64,000 nucleotides of DNA from Pedobacter steynii. Its GTDB lineage: Bacteria; Bacteroidota; Bacteroidia; Sphingobacteriales; Sphingobacteriaceae. This document shows positions 16,997 through 26,561 of this stretch, one piece after another; position 1 is the stretch's first letter, and each line of letters starts with the position of its first letter. The stretch covers positions 186,001 to 250,000 of the forward strand of contig NZ_FNGY01000009.1 of NCBI RefSeq assembly GCF_900103665.1, in the 5' to 3' direction. The position numbers and the translations under genes are program-made. Under the pieces are notes generated by a model that was given only the letters and a program-made list of their open reading frames with translations, searched no databases and had not been told where the DNA came from.

Positions 16997-18625
16997 ATGG
17001 CCAAAAATAGCAATGTATCCAACTTCCGGCTTTTTGCATCCCTCCTACTGCTAACTTCGCTGATTTATAGCTGTGCAAGCATCCAGCAACCCCAGGGAGG
17101 ACCTCGTGATACGACTCCACCAAAGGTTTTAAAAATGGAACCAAAAAATTTGACAACAAATTTTAAGGCTAAAAAAATCATTATAGAGTTCGACGAATAT
17201 TTTAAGCTTCAGAACGAATTTAAAGAATTTTCGATTTCTCCGGAACTGAAAATTGCTCCAACGCTGAAACCAAAAAAGAAAACCCTGGAAATATCCTTCA
17301 CAGACAGCCTGGAAAAAAATACAACTTACACGCTGAACTTTGGTAAAGCCATTGCCGATATCAACGAAAGCAATGAGCTTAAAAATTTTTCCTATGTGTT
17401 CTCAACCGGTCCGAAATTAGACTCCCTTAGCATCAAAGGTAAAATCACCAACTCCTCCACAGGAGAACCCGAAATTGAAGCTGTCGCATTTATTCTCCCT
17501 ATAGAAAGAGATACGATCTTCGGAAAAGCCAAACCTTCTATTTATACGCTTACGGATAGCAGTGGCAATTACAGTCTCAACAATTTAAGAGAAGGCACCT
17601 ACCGAATCTATGCTTTGAAAGAAAAAGGAGGCGACAAAATCTATCAGCAAAATACAGATGAAATCGGATTTGTAAAAGATTCCATCGTATTAAAGCACAA
17701 TCTCGACACAGTAAATATGCGTGTTTTTAAGGAAGATGCCAAGGTCTTCAGAATCCTTGACCGCCGTATAAATGCCGATGGAAGCATTAGTTTTGCGCTC
17801 AATCAAAAGCTAAAAAAACCAGAAGTTACGATCGTTGAACCGGCGGCATTAGACGCTACAAAGTTTGCAAAATTCAGCAAAAACAATGACTCCCTGAAAA
17901 TATGGCTAACGGATCTCTCTTTCGATTCCACTAAAGTGAGCCTCAAATCGGAGGGTAAATTACTCCAGTCATCGACACTTACCAGAGGAAAAAAGGAGAC
18001 CTACAACAGGACATTATCTGCTTCCGACAATCTCGAAGACCGTACTTTAAATCCAAACAAATCACTGAAACTTACCTTCAATTTTCCGATCATCAGTGCT
18101 GATGCGAGCAAAATTACTTTACTGGAAGACTCTGTAGAAAGGACAAATTTTACACTGGTTAAAGACAGTTCAGACTTTTTATCTTACTATATAAAATATC
18201 CATGGCGTATAAAAAAGCCTTACCAAATGAAGTTTGGTGCCGGTGCATTTACAGCCATATTTAATACAAAAAACAAAGAGTTTCCAAAAGATTTTAAGCT
18301 CGGAAGTAAGGACGATTATGGCAGTCTGATTGTCAAAATCATTCCTCCGGAAAAGAACAAAAGCTATATTGTTGAAATTATCGACGGCAACAAAAATCCG
18401 GTAAATACCATGGTCATTACCAAAGATACAACCGCAAAGTTTGCCAATTATAAGGCTGGCAAATACTTTATAAGGATCACCTACGACAACAACAAAAATG
18501 GAAAATGGGATACCGGAAATGTGGCAGAAGGCCGTCAGCCGGAGAAAATTTGGAATGAACCAAAGGAACTCTCTATAAGAGCCCTTTGGGAAAGAAATGA
18601 AACAATTACTATTCCTAAAGAATAA
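16997..18625 (+). CDS. Ig-like domain (Big_5-type) lipoprotein
   Basis: This 542-residue protein has a lipoprotein signal (LIYSCAS, Cys26). The mature N-terminus GGPRDTTPPKVLKMEP introduces a bacterial Ig-like domain (about 38-130) with the typical end pattern NTTYTLNFGKAIADINE. A second strand-rich segment (about 145-215, GNYSLNNLREGTYRIYALKE) resembles a carboxypeptidase-regulatory-like fold, and a similar stretch near the C-terminus (YKAGKYFIRITYDNNKNGKW) looks related. It is probably anchored at the outer membrane or cell surface. Its function is unknown; a structural or binding role is likelier than catalysis. It is convergent with the carbonic-anhydrase-like gene. Confidence 0.8.
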   Translation: MAKNSNVSNFRLFASLLLLTSLIYSCASIQQPQGGPRDTTPPKVLKMEPKNLTTNFKAKKIIIEFDEYFKLQNEFKEFSISPELKIAPTLKPKKKTLEISFTDSLEKNTTYTLNFGKAIADINESNELKNFSYVFSTGPKLDSLSIKGKITNSSTGEPEIEAVAFILPIERDTIFGKAKPSIYTLTDSSGNYSLNNLREGTYRIYALKEKGGDKIYQQNTDEIGFVKDSIVLKHNLDTVNMRVFKEDAKVFRILDRRINADGSISFALNQKLKKPEVTIVEPAALDATKFAKFSKNNDSLKIWLTDLSFDSTKVSLKSEGKLLQSSTLTRGKKETYNRTLSASDNLEDRTLNPNKSLKLTFNFPIISADASKITLLEDSVERTNFTLVKDSSDFLSYYIKYPWRIKKPYQMKFGAGAFTAIFNTKNKEFPKDFKLGSKDDYGSLIVKIIPPEKNKSYIVEIIDGNKNPVNTMVITKDTTAKFANYKAGKYFIRITYDNNKNGKWDTGNVAEGRQPEKIWNEPKELSIRALWERNETITIPKE

Positions 18626-18631
18626 GTCTTG

Positions 18632-19141
18632 TTATCTGAACCAGTCAGCATACATGATATAATTGTCTGGTAATTTATTTAATAAAGCCCGTTGCTCTTC
18701 AGTAATGGGCTTTATTTTTTTAGCAGGAGTTCCGGCATAAATATAGCCGCTTTCACACTGCGTATTCTCCAATACGACCGCACCTGCAGCGATGATACAA
18801 TAAGATTCAACTACTGCATTATCCATAATAATAGCCCCCATTCCCACTAAAATATGGTCTTTAAGGATACAGCCATGAACGATGGCATTATGTCCTACAG
18901 AGACCCTATTTCCAATCACAGTGGCTGCTTTTAAATAGGTGGCATGAATCACTGCACCATCCTGAATATTGCTGTCGTCACCAATAGTAATGCTGTTTAC
19001 ATCACCCCTGATCACAGCATTAAACCAAACGGAGCAATTTTTTCCCATCACTACATCGCCAACGATAGTAGCATTTTGGGCAATAAAACAATTTTCATCC
19101 CAAATGGGATGTTTATCTTTAACTGGTAATATTACTGGCAT
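18632..19141 (-). CDS. Gamma carbonic anhydrase family protein (left-handed beta-helix)
   Basis: This 169-residue protein shows the hexapeptide repeat pattern of the left-handed beta-helix, including NATIVGDVVMGKNCSVWFNA, GDVNSITIGDDSNIQDG and VGHNAIVHGCILKD. Candidate zinc histidines are at HAT, GHNA and VHGC, matching the gamma-CA (YrdA/CaiE-like) arrangement. The C-terminal helix (EEQRALLNKLPDNYIMYADWF) is typical. Carbonic anhydrase activity is possible but not established for all family members. It lies 3 bp downstream of nadB on the same strand, so the two are very likely one transcript. Confidence 0.88.
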   Translation of the reverse strand: MPVILPVKDKHPIWDENCFIAQNATIVGDVVMGKNCSVWFNAVIRGDVNSITIGDDSNIQDGAVIHATYLKAATVIGNRVSVGHNAIVHGCILKDHILVGMGAIIMDNAVVESYCIIAAGAVVLENTQCESGYIYAGTPAKKIKPITEEQRALLNKLPDNYIMYADWFR

Positions 19142-19144
19142 AAT

Positions 19145-20731
19145 CTAAAAAATTGTATCTGTTAACTGTTCTGAATGCTTAGGATAATCGGTAGTAAAAT
19201 GCAATCCCCTACTCTCTTTTCTGGCCTTGGCCGACTTGATTACGATGTATGCAACCTGGATTACATTCCGCAATTCACAGAGTTTTACAGAAACTTTATT
19301 GGCTTTATAAAAATCTTCCGTCTCCTCATGTAGCAAAAATAAGCGTCTCATCGCCCGGTCTAATCTGAAATCAGAGCGTACAATTCCAACATAATCACTC
19401 ATCAATTTCTGCGTTTCTCTCAGGTTATGCGTTACCAAAATATCCTCATCTGTCTGTGTTACTCCGTTAGCATCCCAGTCCGGAATGTGCTCAGGAATCA
19501 CACTATTTTTAAAAGCAACTATCGCATCTTCATAAATACGGTGTGCAAAAACAGGCGCTTCAAGCAAAGAATTTGAAGCCAAACGATTGGCGCCATGTAA
19601 ACCTGTTGAAGAACATTCTCCGCAAGCATATAGATTTTTTATGGAAGATCTTCCATATTCGTCTACCAAAATTCCGCCACACATATAATGAGCTGCAGGC
19701 GTAACCGGTATTAAATCCTTAGTCATGTCTATACCTATAGATAGACACTTGGCATAAATGTTCGGGAAATGAGCTAAAATATCACTCTTTTTACGATTGG
19801 TAATGTCCAGATAAACGAAGTCTTCTCCCGATTTTTTCATCTCAGAATCTATCGCTCTCGCTACAATATCCCGGGGTGCAAGCGAACCGCGCTTGTCATA
19901 TTCGTACATAAATTCATCTCCGTTTTTCCTTCTCAGGACTCCTCCGAAACCTCTGACTGCTTCCGAAATCAGGAAGGCCGGATACTCCCCGGGGTTGTAT
20001 AAAGCGGTCGGATGGAATTGAATAAATTCCATGTTCCTCACTTTTCCTTTAGCACGGTACACCATCGCCATTCCGTCGCCTGTAGCAATTACAGGGTTTG
20101 TTGTGCTGCTATACACATGTCCTGCGCCACCCGAGGCCATGATAGTCACATTAGCTAAGATCTTTTCCACATCGTTAAGCTCTGTGTTAAAGGCATATAT
20201 ACCGTAACAGTGGATATCTTCCGAACTCTTATCCACATGCTCCCCCAAATGATGCTGAGTAATCAACTCCAAACAGAAGTAATGTGTTAATATCTCTATG
20301 TTTTCATTCTCATGAATCTGTTTTAATAACACACTCTCAATCTCATAACCAGTGACATCTTTATAGTGTAAAACGCGGTGTTCTGAGTGCCCTCCTTCTT
20401 TCGCCAGGTCATAAACGCCGGTCTGATCTTTGTCAAAATTAATCCCGTAATCAATGATTTCCTGGATCCTTTGAGGCCCTTCTTTTACCACAATTTCTAC
20501 TATCTCTCTGTCACACAGCCCATCTCCTGCAATTAATGTATCTTCGATATGTTTTTCAAACGAATCATCTTTATCCACAACGACAGCTACACCGCCTTGC
20601 GCATATTTTGTATTTGACTCATCCTCGTTTGATTTTGTAACAATTAATACCTTACCATGCTGAGCTGCTTTTAATGCAAAGCTTAAACCCGCTATACCCG
20701 ACCCTATTACTAAAAAATCTACTTTTCTCAT
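19145..20731 (-). CDS. nadB: L-aspartate oxidase
   Basis: This 528-residue flavoprotein has the N-terminal FAD motif VIGSGIAGLSFA, the succinate-dehydrogenase-like active-site segment (HSEHRVLHYKDVTG, and FIQFHPTALYNPG) and the MCGGI and CGECSSTGLHGANRLASNSL stretches. It oxidises L-aspartate to iminoaspartate, the first step of de novo NAD synthesis. The next enzyme, nadA, is divergent across a 400-bp AT-rich gap; nadC is not in the window. Length and domains are complete. Confidence 0.96.
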   Translation of the reverse strand: MRKVDFLVIGSGIAGLSFALKAAQHGKVLIVTKSNEDESNTKYAQGGVAVVVDKDDSFEKHIEDTLIAGDGLCDREIVEIVVKEGPQRIQEIIDYGINFDKDQTGVYDLAKEGGHSEHRVLHYKDVTGYEIESVLLKQIHENENIEILTHYFCLELITQHHLGEHVDKSSEDIHCYGIYAFNTELNDVEKILANVTIMASGGAGHVYSSTTNPVIATGDGMAMVYRAKGKVRNMEFIQFHPTALYNPGEYPAFLISEAVRGFGGVLRRKNGDEFMYEYDKRGSLAPRDIVARAIDSEMKKSGEDFVYLDITNRKKSDILAHFPNIYAKCLSIGIDMTKDLIPVTPAAHYMCGGILVDEYGRSSIKNLYACGECSSTGLHGANRLASNSLLEAPVFAHRIYEDAIVAFKNSVIPEHIPDWDANGVTQTDEDILVTHNLRETQKLMSDYVGIVRSDFRLDRAMRRLFLLHEETEDFYKANKVSVKLCELRNVIQVAYIVIKSAKARKESRGLHFTTDYPKHSEQLTDTIF

Positions 20732-21131
20732 TGAATTAAAGCTATTTCCGTTACTTTGTTAACAACGTTGATATAATTGTTAATTTCTTGTCTAAACATT
20801 TAGAACAAATAATTTTGAATGTTTAAATCTAAGCTAAAAAGGCAATTTGCCACAATATTTTAAGTTATTTTTGAGCAACTTTGCATAGTTTATTAACTTT
20901 TTACACACACATTAAGAATAAACATATTGGTATGGATAAGTTTTGGACTGAAAAAATATCTAGCTGTAAATCAGCTGGTTTTTATCATAAAAAAGTCACC
21001 CAAATGTTAATAACTTATGAATAACTCAAATAATCGACTAAAAAAAAGTTTTTTACAAACGTTATTAACACACTAATAAACAATAGAAATCTATTTATAT
21101 TAAATAATTATAATTTATTGAACTGTTGAAA
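20732..21131. other. AT-rich divergent intergenic region between nadB and nadA
   Basis: This 400-bp gap is markedly AT-rich and must hold both nadB and nadA promoters. I see two minus-strand near-matches to the DnaA box, TTATCCATA (within 20932-20940) and TTATTCATA (within 21009-21020), each one base off TTATnCACA. A short hairpin (AGCTG/CAGCT near 20962) is present. CAACTTTG at 20876-20883 resembles a -7 box for nadA with one mismatch. No gene was recognised. Confidence 0.45.
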
Positions 21132-22124
21132 ATGGATACCTTAGAGGAATTAAATCGAAAAGGTTTTGTGGATGAAAAGATCGATCCGACACTTGATCTT
21201 TTCCTGGAAATCGAAAAATTAAAAAAGGAAAAAAACGCAATTATACTTGCGCACTACTACCAAGACCCTGATATTCAGGATATTGCAGATTATATTGGGG
21301 ATAGTTTAGGACTGTCACAGGAAGCTGCAAGAACTGATGCTGAGGTGATTGTGTTTGCTGGAGTACATTTTATGGCAGAGACGGCGAAAATTCTTTCTCC
21401 TGACAAAAAAGTACTGCTTCCGGACCTGAAAGCTGGGTGTTCACTGGCCGATAGTTGTCCGCCACATTTGTTCAGGAAATTCAAAGAAAAATATCCTGAT
21501 CATGTAGTGATCACCTATGTGAATTGTACTGCTGAACTGAAGGCTTTGAGCGACATAGTTTGTACCTCTACAAATGCGGTACAGATCGTAGAAAGTCTTC
21601 CAAAGGATACCAAGATTATTTTTGGTCCTGATAAAAATTTAGGCGCCTGGGTGGCTAAAAAAACGGGTAGAGATTTGGTACTTTGGAATGGCGCATGTAT
21701 GGTTCATGAGATTTTTTCGAGAGAAAAGATTACAAAATTGAAAGAACGTCATCCAAATGCGAAGTTTATTGCTCATCCGGAATGTGAAGAGGCAGTGTTG
21801 CAAATGGCAGATTACATTGGATCGACGACTGGATTGTTGAAATATAGCACCAACAGCGATGCACAGGAATTCATTGTGGCTACTGAAAGTGGAATTATTC
21901 ACCAGATGGAGAAGGCAAATCCAACGAAAACCTTTATTCCTGCACCACCTAATAATAGTTGTGCATGTAATGAATGTCCATATATGAAAAGAAATACACT
22001 GGAAAAACTGTATTTATGTTTGAAAAATGGATCTCCGGAAGTGACTGTTCCTGCTGATATTATTGTTCAGGCAAGAAAACCAATTGAAAGAATGCTGGAA
22101 ATTTCAGCTGCACTAGGTTTATAA
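21132..22124 (+). CDS. nadA: Quinolinate synthase A
   Basis: This 330-residue protein condenses iminoaspartate with dihydroxyacetone phosphate to quinolinate using a [4Fe-4S] cluster. Signatures include AIILAHYYQDPDIQDIADYI and GDSLGLSQ near the N-terminus, and the cysteines of CSLADSCPP, NGACMVHE and CACNECPYM, which include the cluster ligands. The ATG at 21132 is preferred; a TTG two codons earlier (21126) is in frame. It is divergent from nadB, and together they cover the first two steps of NAD synthesis. Confidence 0.96.
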   Translation: MDTLEELNRKGFVDEKIDPTLDLFLEIEKLKKEKNAIILAHYYQDPDIQDIADYIGDSLGLSQEAARTDAEVIVFAGVHFMAETAKILSPDKKVLLPDLKAGCSLADSCPPHLFRKFKEKYPDHVVITYVNCTAELKALSDIVCTSTNAVQIVESLPKDTKIIFGPDKNLGAWVAKKTGRDLVLWNGACMVHEIFSREKITKLKERHPNAKFIAHPECEEAVLQMADYIGSTTGLLKYSTNSDAQEFIVATESGIIHQMEKANPTKTFIPAPPNNSCACNECPYMKRNTLEKLYLCLKNGSPEVTVPADIIVQARKPIERMLEISAALGL

Positions 22125-22138
22125 TCTTTCCGTATGGA

Positions 22139-22156
22139 TGCCAGCTCCTCCTGGCA
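22139..22156 (+). terminator. Weak hairpin after nadA
   Basis: TGCCAG and CTGGCA form a 6-bp stem with a 6-nt pyrimidine loop 14 bp after the nadA stop. No T tract follows, so it may not terminate transcription. Confidence 0.3.
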
Positions 22157-22211
22157 GCTAAAATGAGAAGGAAAAATATAAAAGAATTAAAAGGTAACAA
22201 GAGAGAAGATT

Positions 22212-23252
22212 ATGTTTGAGAATAAAGAGCGTACCGATATTGCGGAACTTGGAGAGTTTGGTCTGATAAAACATCTGACAGAAGGTTTCAAAATCAGGCA
22301 CGAAAGTAGTATTAAAGGAGTTGGAGACGATGCTGCAGTCTTGAATTTTAAAGATAAAGAGGTGCTGATTTCTACAGATTTATTGTTGGAAGGCATCCAT
22401 TTTGACCTGGCTTATGTGCCTTTAATGCATTTAGGCTTTAAGGCTGTCCAGGTAAATTTAAGTGACATCTATGCCATGAACGGTATTGCTACTCAGATCA
22501 CCGTTTCTATAGGCATTTCAAGTAAATTTCCTCTCGAAGCTGTAGAAGAAATTTATAAAGGAATTGACCTGGCCTGCAATAAATTTAACATCGACCTGAT
22601 TGGGGGAGATACTTCTACAAGTAAACAAGGATTGGTAATTAGTGTAACCAGTATTGGTTATGCAGAAAAGAAAGACGTTGTTTACAGAAATGGTGCGCAG
22701 GAAGGTGATCTTTTATGTGTTTCAGGTGATTTGGGAGGTGCATATGTCGGACTACAGATTTTAGAAAGAGAAAAACAGATATTTTTAGAAAACCCTAATA
22801 TTCAGCCAGATCTGGAAGGAAAGGATTATATCATCGAGCGTCAGCTGAAGCCGGAAGGCAGAAGGGATATTGTTGATTTACTTGCTCAGATGGAAATTGT
22901 TCCGACTTCGATGATTGATGTTTCGGATGGTTTGGCTTCTGAAATTATGCACATTTGTCAGCAGTCTGAAAAAGGCTGTACGATTTATGAGGAGAAAATT
23001 CCAATCGATCCTATGACTTACGAGACCGCCCGTGAGCTGGGCTTAGATCCAACAGTTTGTGCTTTAAATGGTGGTGAAGATTATGAATTGCTATTTACCA
23101 TCAAACAAGACGATTATACTAAATTGAAAAATGATGTGGATATTAGTATTATAGGTCACATTACAGATAAAAATTCCGGTTGTAAAATGATTTCCAAATC
23201 CAGTGTTGTTCATGAATTGAAAGCGCAGGGATGGAACGCTTTTAAACTATAG
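22212..23252 (+). CDS. thiL: Thiamine-monophosphate kinase
   Basis: This 346-residue protein has the ThiL/AIR-synthase fold motifs: GVGDDAAVL (about 36-44), STDLLLEGIHFDL, VNLSDIYAMNG, IGGDTSTS and MIDVSDGLASE. NGGEDYELLF near the C-terminus is diagnostic. It phosphorylates thiamine phosphate to thiamine diphosphate with ATP. No other thi genes or TPP riboswitch are seen nearby. Its last 6 bp overlap the end of the convergent rmuC gene, so no terminator separates them. Confidence 0.95.
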   Translation: MFENKERTDIAELGEFGLIKHLTEGFKIRHESSIKGVGDDAAVLNFKDKEVLISTDLLLEGIHFDLAYVPLMHLGFKAVQVNLSDIYAMNGIATQITVSIGISSKFPLEAVEEIYKGIDLACNKFNIDLIGGDTSTSKQGLVISVTSIGYAEKKDVVYRNGAQEGDLLCVSGDLGGAYVGLQILEREKQIFLENPNIQPDLEGKDYIIERQLKPEGRRDIVDLLAQMEIVPTSMIDVSDGLASEIMHICQQSEKGCTIYEEKIPIDPMTYETARELGLDPTVCALNGGEDYELLFTIKQDDYTKLKNDVDISIIGHITDKNSGCKMISKSSVVHELKAQGWNAFKL

Positions 23253-24569
23253 GCTGTCCTCTTCAGCCAGTAAAGGATCTAAAAATTTGGTGTCAATCTG
23301 CTTAGTTGCTTTGGCACCTAATTTTTTGATCTTTTCAGAAGTACTGGACAGGTTTCCGGTTCCGGTAGAAAGCTTATTTAAAGCTTTGTCATAGGCATCC
23401 TGGCTTTGCCTGATATTCCTTCCAATGCTTTCCATATCGGTTAAAAATCCGACAAACTTATCATACATACTTCCACTTAAACGTGCAATTTCCAGGACAT
23501 TTCTGTTTTGTCTTTCCTGTTTCCAGATACTGGCAATGGTTCTTAAAGTAGCCAGTAAAGTAGACGGGCTCACAATAACTACTTTTCTATCCCAGGCATA
23601 ATTGAAAAGTTCTGCATCCTGCTGAACAGCAATACCAAAAGAAGATTCGATAGGAATGAAAAGCAATACAAAATCCGGGGAATTGATTTCGTTCAGATCA
23701 TGATAATTTTTCCCGGAAAGCCCCTGAATGTGGTTTTTGATAGATAGGATATGCTGTTTAATATAGGTATCTCTTTCTTCATCAGTCTCCGCAGCAACAA
23801 GTCTCTCATAAGCAACCAAAGAGACCTTAGCATCAACGATCACATGTTTATCATCCGGAAGGTCAATAATTACATCCGGCTGCATCCTGCCCCCCTCTGA
23901 AGAGCTTAGACTGGTTTGTATCCGGTATTCCCTGTCCTTAATTAAACCGGAGCGTTCCAGTACACGTTCGAGGATGACCTCCCCCCAGTTGCCTTGTTTT
24001 TTGGAATCTCCTTTAAGCGCCTTAGTCAGGTTATTTGCATCTTCCTGAATCTGTTTGCTTTGGTCCATCAATTGGGAAATTACGCCTTTCAGGATGTTGC
24101 GTTCGTCAGATTCAGACTTGTAAACTTTGTCTACCTTTTCTTCAAAAGCTTTGATGTTTTCTTTTAATGGATTTAAGATGATATCCAGATTGGTTTTGTT
24201 CTGCTCCGTAAATTTGGCTGTTTTGTCGTCCAGAACTTTATTTGCAATGTTTTCAAATTCCAGTTTAAAGCGCTGTTGCAGTTCCGCAATATATTTCTCC
24301 TGTTCTGCCTGTTTTTCTCTTTGAGCATTTAGGGTTTCTTCGGATTTGATAACTCTGCTGCGTTCAAAAAGGAAATTACTGCGAAGATCATTCAGCTCAT
24401 CTTCCAGGCGTAATTTTTCTTCTTTCAGCCAGTTTAAAGATTTTTGATGTTCTGCTTCCTTTAAATCCAATAGCGCAATGTGGTTATCATTTGCTGCCGG
24501 CTTTTTTAAATACAAGACAACTAGTGTTACTAATATTATGATCAATAATATAATTATCGCTGCTTCCAT
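23247..24569 (-). CDS. rmuC: DNA recombination protein RmuC
   Basis: This 440-residue protein begins with a membrane helix (about 2-22), followed by a long charged coiled coil (about 35-185) and the RmuC nuclease-like domain (KQGNWGEVILERVLERSGL, PDVIIDLPDDKHVIVDAKV). The DAK motif resembles PD-(D/E)xK nucleases. RmuC limits certain inversions and rearrangements in E. coli; its biochemical role is poorly known. It is convergent with and overlaps thiL. Confidence 0.93.
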   Translation of the reverse strand: MEAAIIILLIIILVTLVVLYLKKPAANDNHIALLDLKEAEHQKSLNWLKEEKLRLEDELNDLRSNFLFERSRVIKSEETLNAQREKQAEQEKYIAELQQRFKLEFENIANKVLDDKTAKFTEQNKTNLDIILNPLKENIKAFEEKVDKVYKSESDERNILKGVISQLMDQSKQIQEDANNLTKALKGDSKKQGNWGEVILERVLERSGLIKDREYRIQTSLSSSEGGRMQPDVIIDLPDDKHVIVDAKVSLVAYERLVAAETDEERDTYIKQHILSIKNHIQGLSGKNYHDLNEINSPDFVLLFIPIESSFGIAVQQDAELFNYAWDRKVVIVSPSTLLATLRTIASIWKQERQNRNVLEIARLSGSMYDKFVGFLTDMESIGRNIRQSQDAYDKALNKLSTGTGNLSSTSEKIKKLGAKATKQIDTKFLDPLLAEEDSL

Positions 24570-24639
24570 ACTAATATTTTTATCAAAAGTCTAAAAATAA
24601 AAATGATCTTGCAAGAAGAGATCGTAAATAATACAGATT

Positions 24640-25779
24640 TTATAGAAAGGGGAGGATGAGATTGGCCGCATCTTCGCCTGTTTGTGTGCCCATGGCGATA
24701 CCCATACCATTGCATCTTACAGCACAAAAAATACCAGGACGGATGGATTTTACTATGGGATAGATGTCATGACCGAAAGCCATAATACCACTCCAGGTTT
24801 GTTCAATTTCAAAAGGGGTATCCGGTAAAATGACTTCTTTTAATAATGTTTTCAGTGCATTCTGGATCAGTTGTGTACTTCCAAAAACCGCAGTTTCTTC
24901 AGCTTTAATATCGAGGTTACGACCGCCGCCAAGCAGGATTCTCTGGTCTATATTTCTAAAATAATAGTAACCTTTATCGTAGTGGAAAGTCCCTTTTATT
25001 TTTAAATCCGGGATTGGTTGCGTCAGGATAACCTGACCGCGGCCGGGAACAACATCCAAATCGGGAACGAGAGTTTTTATAAAAGCATTGGTACTCAGGA
25101 GTACCTGTCTGGCTTTAAAATTTCCATGGTTACTGCGCAGTACCTGGTAGTTTTCTTCCTCCTGAAGTTCTTCTACCTCACAGTTGTTGTAGATCATTAC
25201 ACCCGCTGCGGTCGCCTTTAGAATCAAGGCTTTCATCATTTTGCCGGTATCTATTTGTGCTTCCAGTTCATTTTCAATCAATAACCCGGTGTCATGGAAA
25301 CCAAAACCCTGAATTTTTCTACTTGCTGTTTTGAAAACATTTTCCTGGCCAACAATGTCTTTAATGAGTTCATTAAAGTGGCTGATTTTAGCTACACAAA
25401 GTTCGGCTAGCTGATAATCTGCCTTCCTAAATAATTCATATCCACCGTAATTATGATAAGAAATTGACTCATCTCCAAGTAATTTTCTAAGTTTTAAAAG
25501 CCCCTTCCAGCGTCTTTCTATCAATTGATAAAGTAAGGCTGTTCCCCCGCTTTTCTCCTGTTCCATCAATTCTGAGATGCTTCCAAAACAGGCAAAGCCT
25601 GCGTTCTTTGTACTGGCGCCAGAAGGGAGGAATCCCCTTTCAAGGATGGCTACACTTGATTTTGGATTTTTAGATTTTATTGCAATTGCCGCATTTAAAC
25701 CAACAATTCCACTACCAACGATGATCACATCATAGGTAAAGAAATGCTGTTGTTCCCAATAAGATATAGCCATTTTCAT
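24640..25779 (-). CDS. FAD-dependent oxidoreductase (DadA/glycine-oxidase-like, DAO family)
   Basis: This 379-residue protein has an N-terminal dinucleotide-binding motif, DVIIVGSGIVGLNAA (about 18-32), an ERG acidic end, the GASTKNAGFACFGS stretch typical of the DAO family, and a C-terminal FAD segment (RCNGMGIAMGTQTGEDAANL). The family oxidises amines or D-amino acids; here the substrate is not evident. Two ATG starts are 6 bp apart (25779 and 25773). It is 70 bp upstream of rmuC on the same strand. Confidence 0.82.
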   Translation of the reverse strand: MKMAISYWEQQHFFTYDVIIVGSGIVGLNAAIAIKSKNPKSSVAILERGFLPSGASTKNAGFACFGSISELMEQEKSGGTALLYQLIERRWKGLLKLRKLLGDESISYHNYGGYELFRKADYQLAELCVAKISHFNELIKDIVGQENVFKTASRKIQGFGFHDTGLLIENELEAQIDTGKMMKALILKATAAGVMIYNNCEVEELQEEENYQVLRSNHGNFKARQVLLSTNAFIKTLVPDLDVVPGRGQVILTQPIPDLKIKGTFHYDKGYYYFRNIDQRILLGGGRNLDIKAEETAVFGSTQLIQNALKTLLKEVILPDTPFEIEQTWSGIMAFGHDIYPIVKSIRPGIFCAVRCNGMGIAMGTQTGEDAANLILPFL

Positions 25780-25865
25780 AATTTAAATTTATCATTATTT
25801 TTTTTGGTCAGGCAAATTAGGCGCGCTTTTTGATTTGAATAGTTTGAAAAACATACACTACGGAA

Positions 25866-26561
25866 ATGGGAACTTATTTATTTTTAATAGTCCCGATATT
25901 ACTTATTAGCATGTTCGTGCAATGGAAGTTTAGAAATAAGTTTTCAAAGTATACTGAAATGCACTTGAGTTCGGGATTTTCAGGAAAAGAAGTGGCGGAA
26001 AAGATGCTGCACGACAACGGTATCTACGATGTGAGGGTGATGAGTACTGATGGTCAGCTCTCTGATCATTACAATCCGGAAGATAAAACTGTGAATTTAA
26101 GTACAGATGTTTACCATGGAAGAAGTGTTGCTGCAGCTGCTGTTGCCGCACATGAGTGTGGACATGCGGTTCAGCAGTCCAAATCTTACCATTGGTTGCA
26201 GCTGAGGACAAATATGGTACCTGTGGTTAGTATTTCCTCGACTTTATTACAATGGGTATTAATTATCGGGGTATTGCTGATTGGGTTTACAGGGAATCCT
26301 GCCGTATTGAGCATTGGCGTGGCCGGTCTCGCCTTACTTACCTTATTTAGTATAATTGCCTTGCCGGTTGAGTTTGATGCCAGCAGAAGGGCGCTGATCT
26401 GGTTAAGAAACAACAATGGAGTAATGCATACAGTAGAAGAAAACAAACAGGCCAAGGATGCACTATGGTGGGCGGCAATGACCTATGTAGTTGCTGCTTT
26501 AGGCTCGCTGGCCAATCTGATCTATTATGCTTCTATGTTATTCGGAAGAAATAAATACTAG
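25866..26561 (+). CDS. Zinc metallopeptidase, YugP type
   Basis: This 231-residue membrane protein has an HExxH zinc motif in AAHECGHAVQ (H96, E97, H100). Hydrophobic segments lie at about 1-18, 115-140, 145-170 and 200-225. PVEFDASRRAL follows the membrane pair and includes the acidic residue expected as third ligand in the Zn_peptidase_2 family. The substrates are unknown. It ends with a 4-bp overlap with the convergent apaG. Confidence 0.9.
   Translation: MGTYLFLIVPILLISMFVQWKFRNKFSKYTEMHLSSGFSGKEVAEKMLHDNGIYDVRVMSTDGQLSDHYNPEDKTVNLSTDVYHGRSVAAAAVAAHECGHAVQQSKSYHWLQLRTNMVPVVSISSTLLQWVLIIGVLLIGFTGNPAVLSIGVAGLALLTLFSIIALPVEFDASRRALIWLRNNNGVMHTVEENKQAKDALWWAAMTYVVAALGSLANLIYYASMLFGRNKY

Noticed and set aside
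22125..22211. TPP riboswitch upstream of thiL
   Set aside because: The 87-bp gap is too short and lacks the conserved CUGAGA and GAUNNNCUGAN elements.
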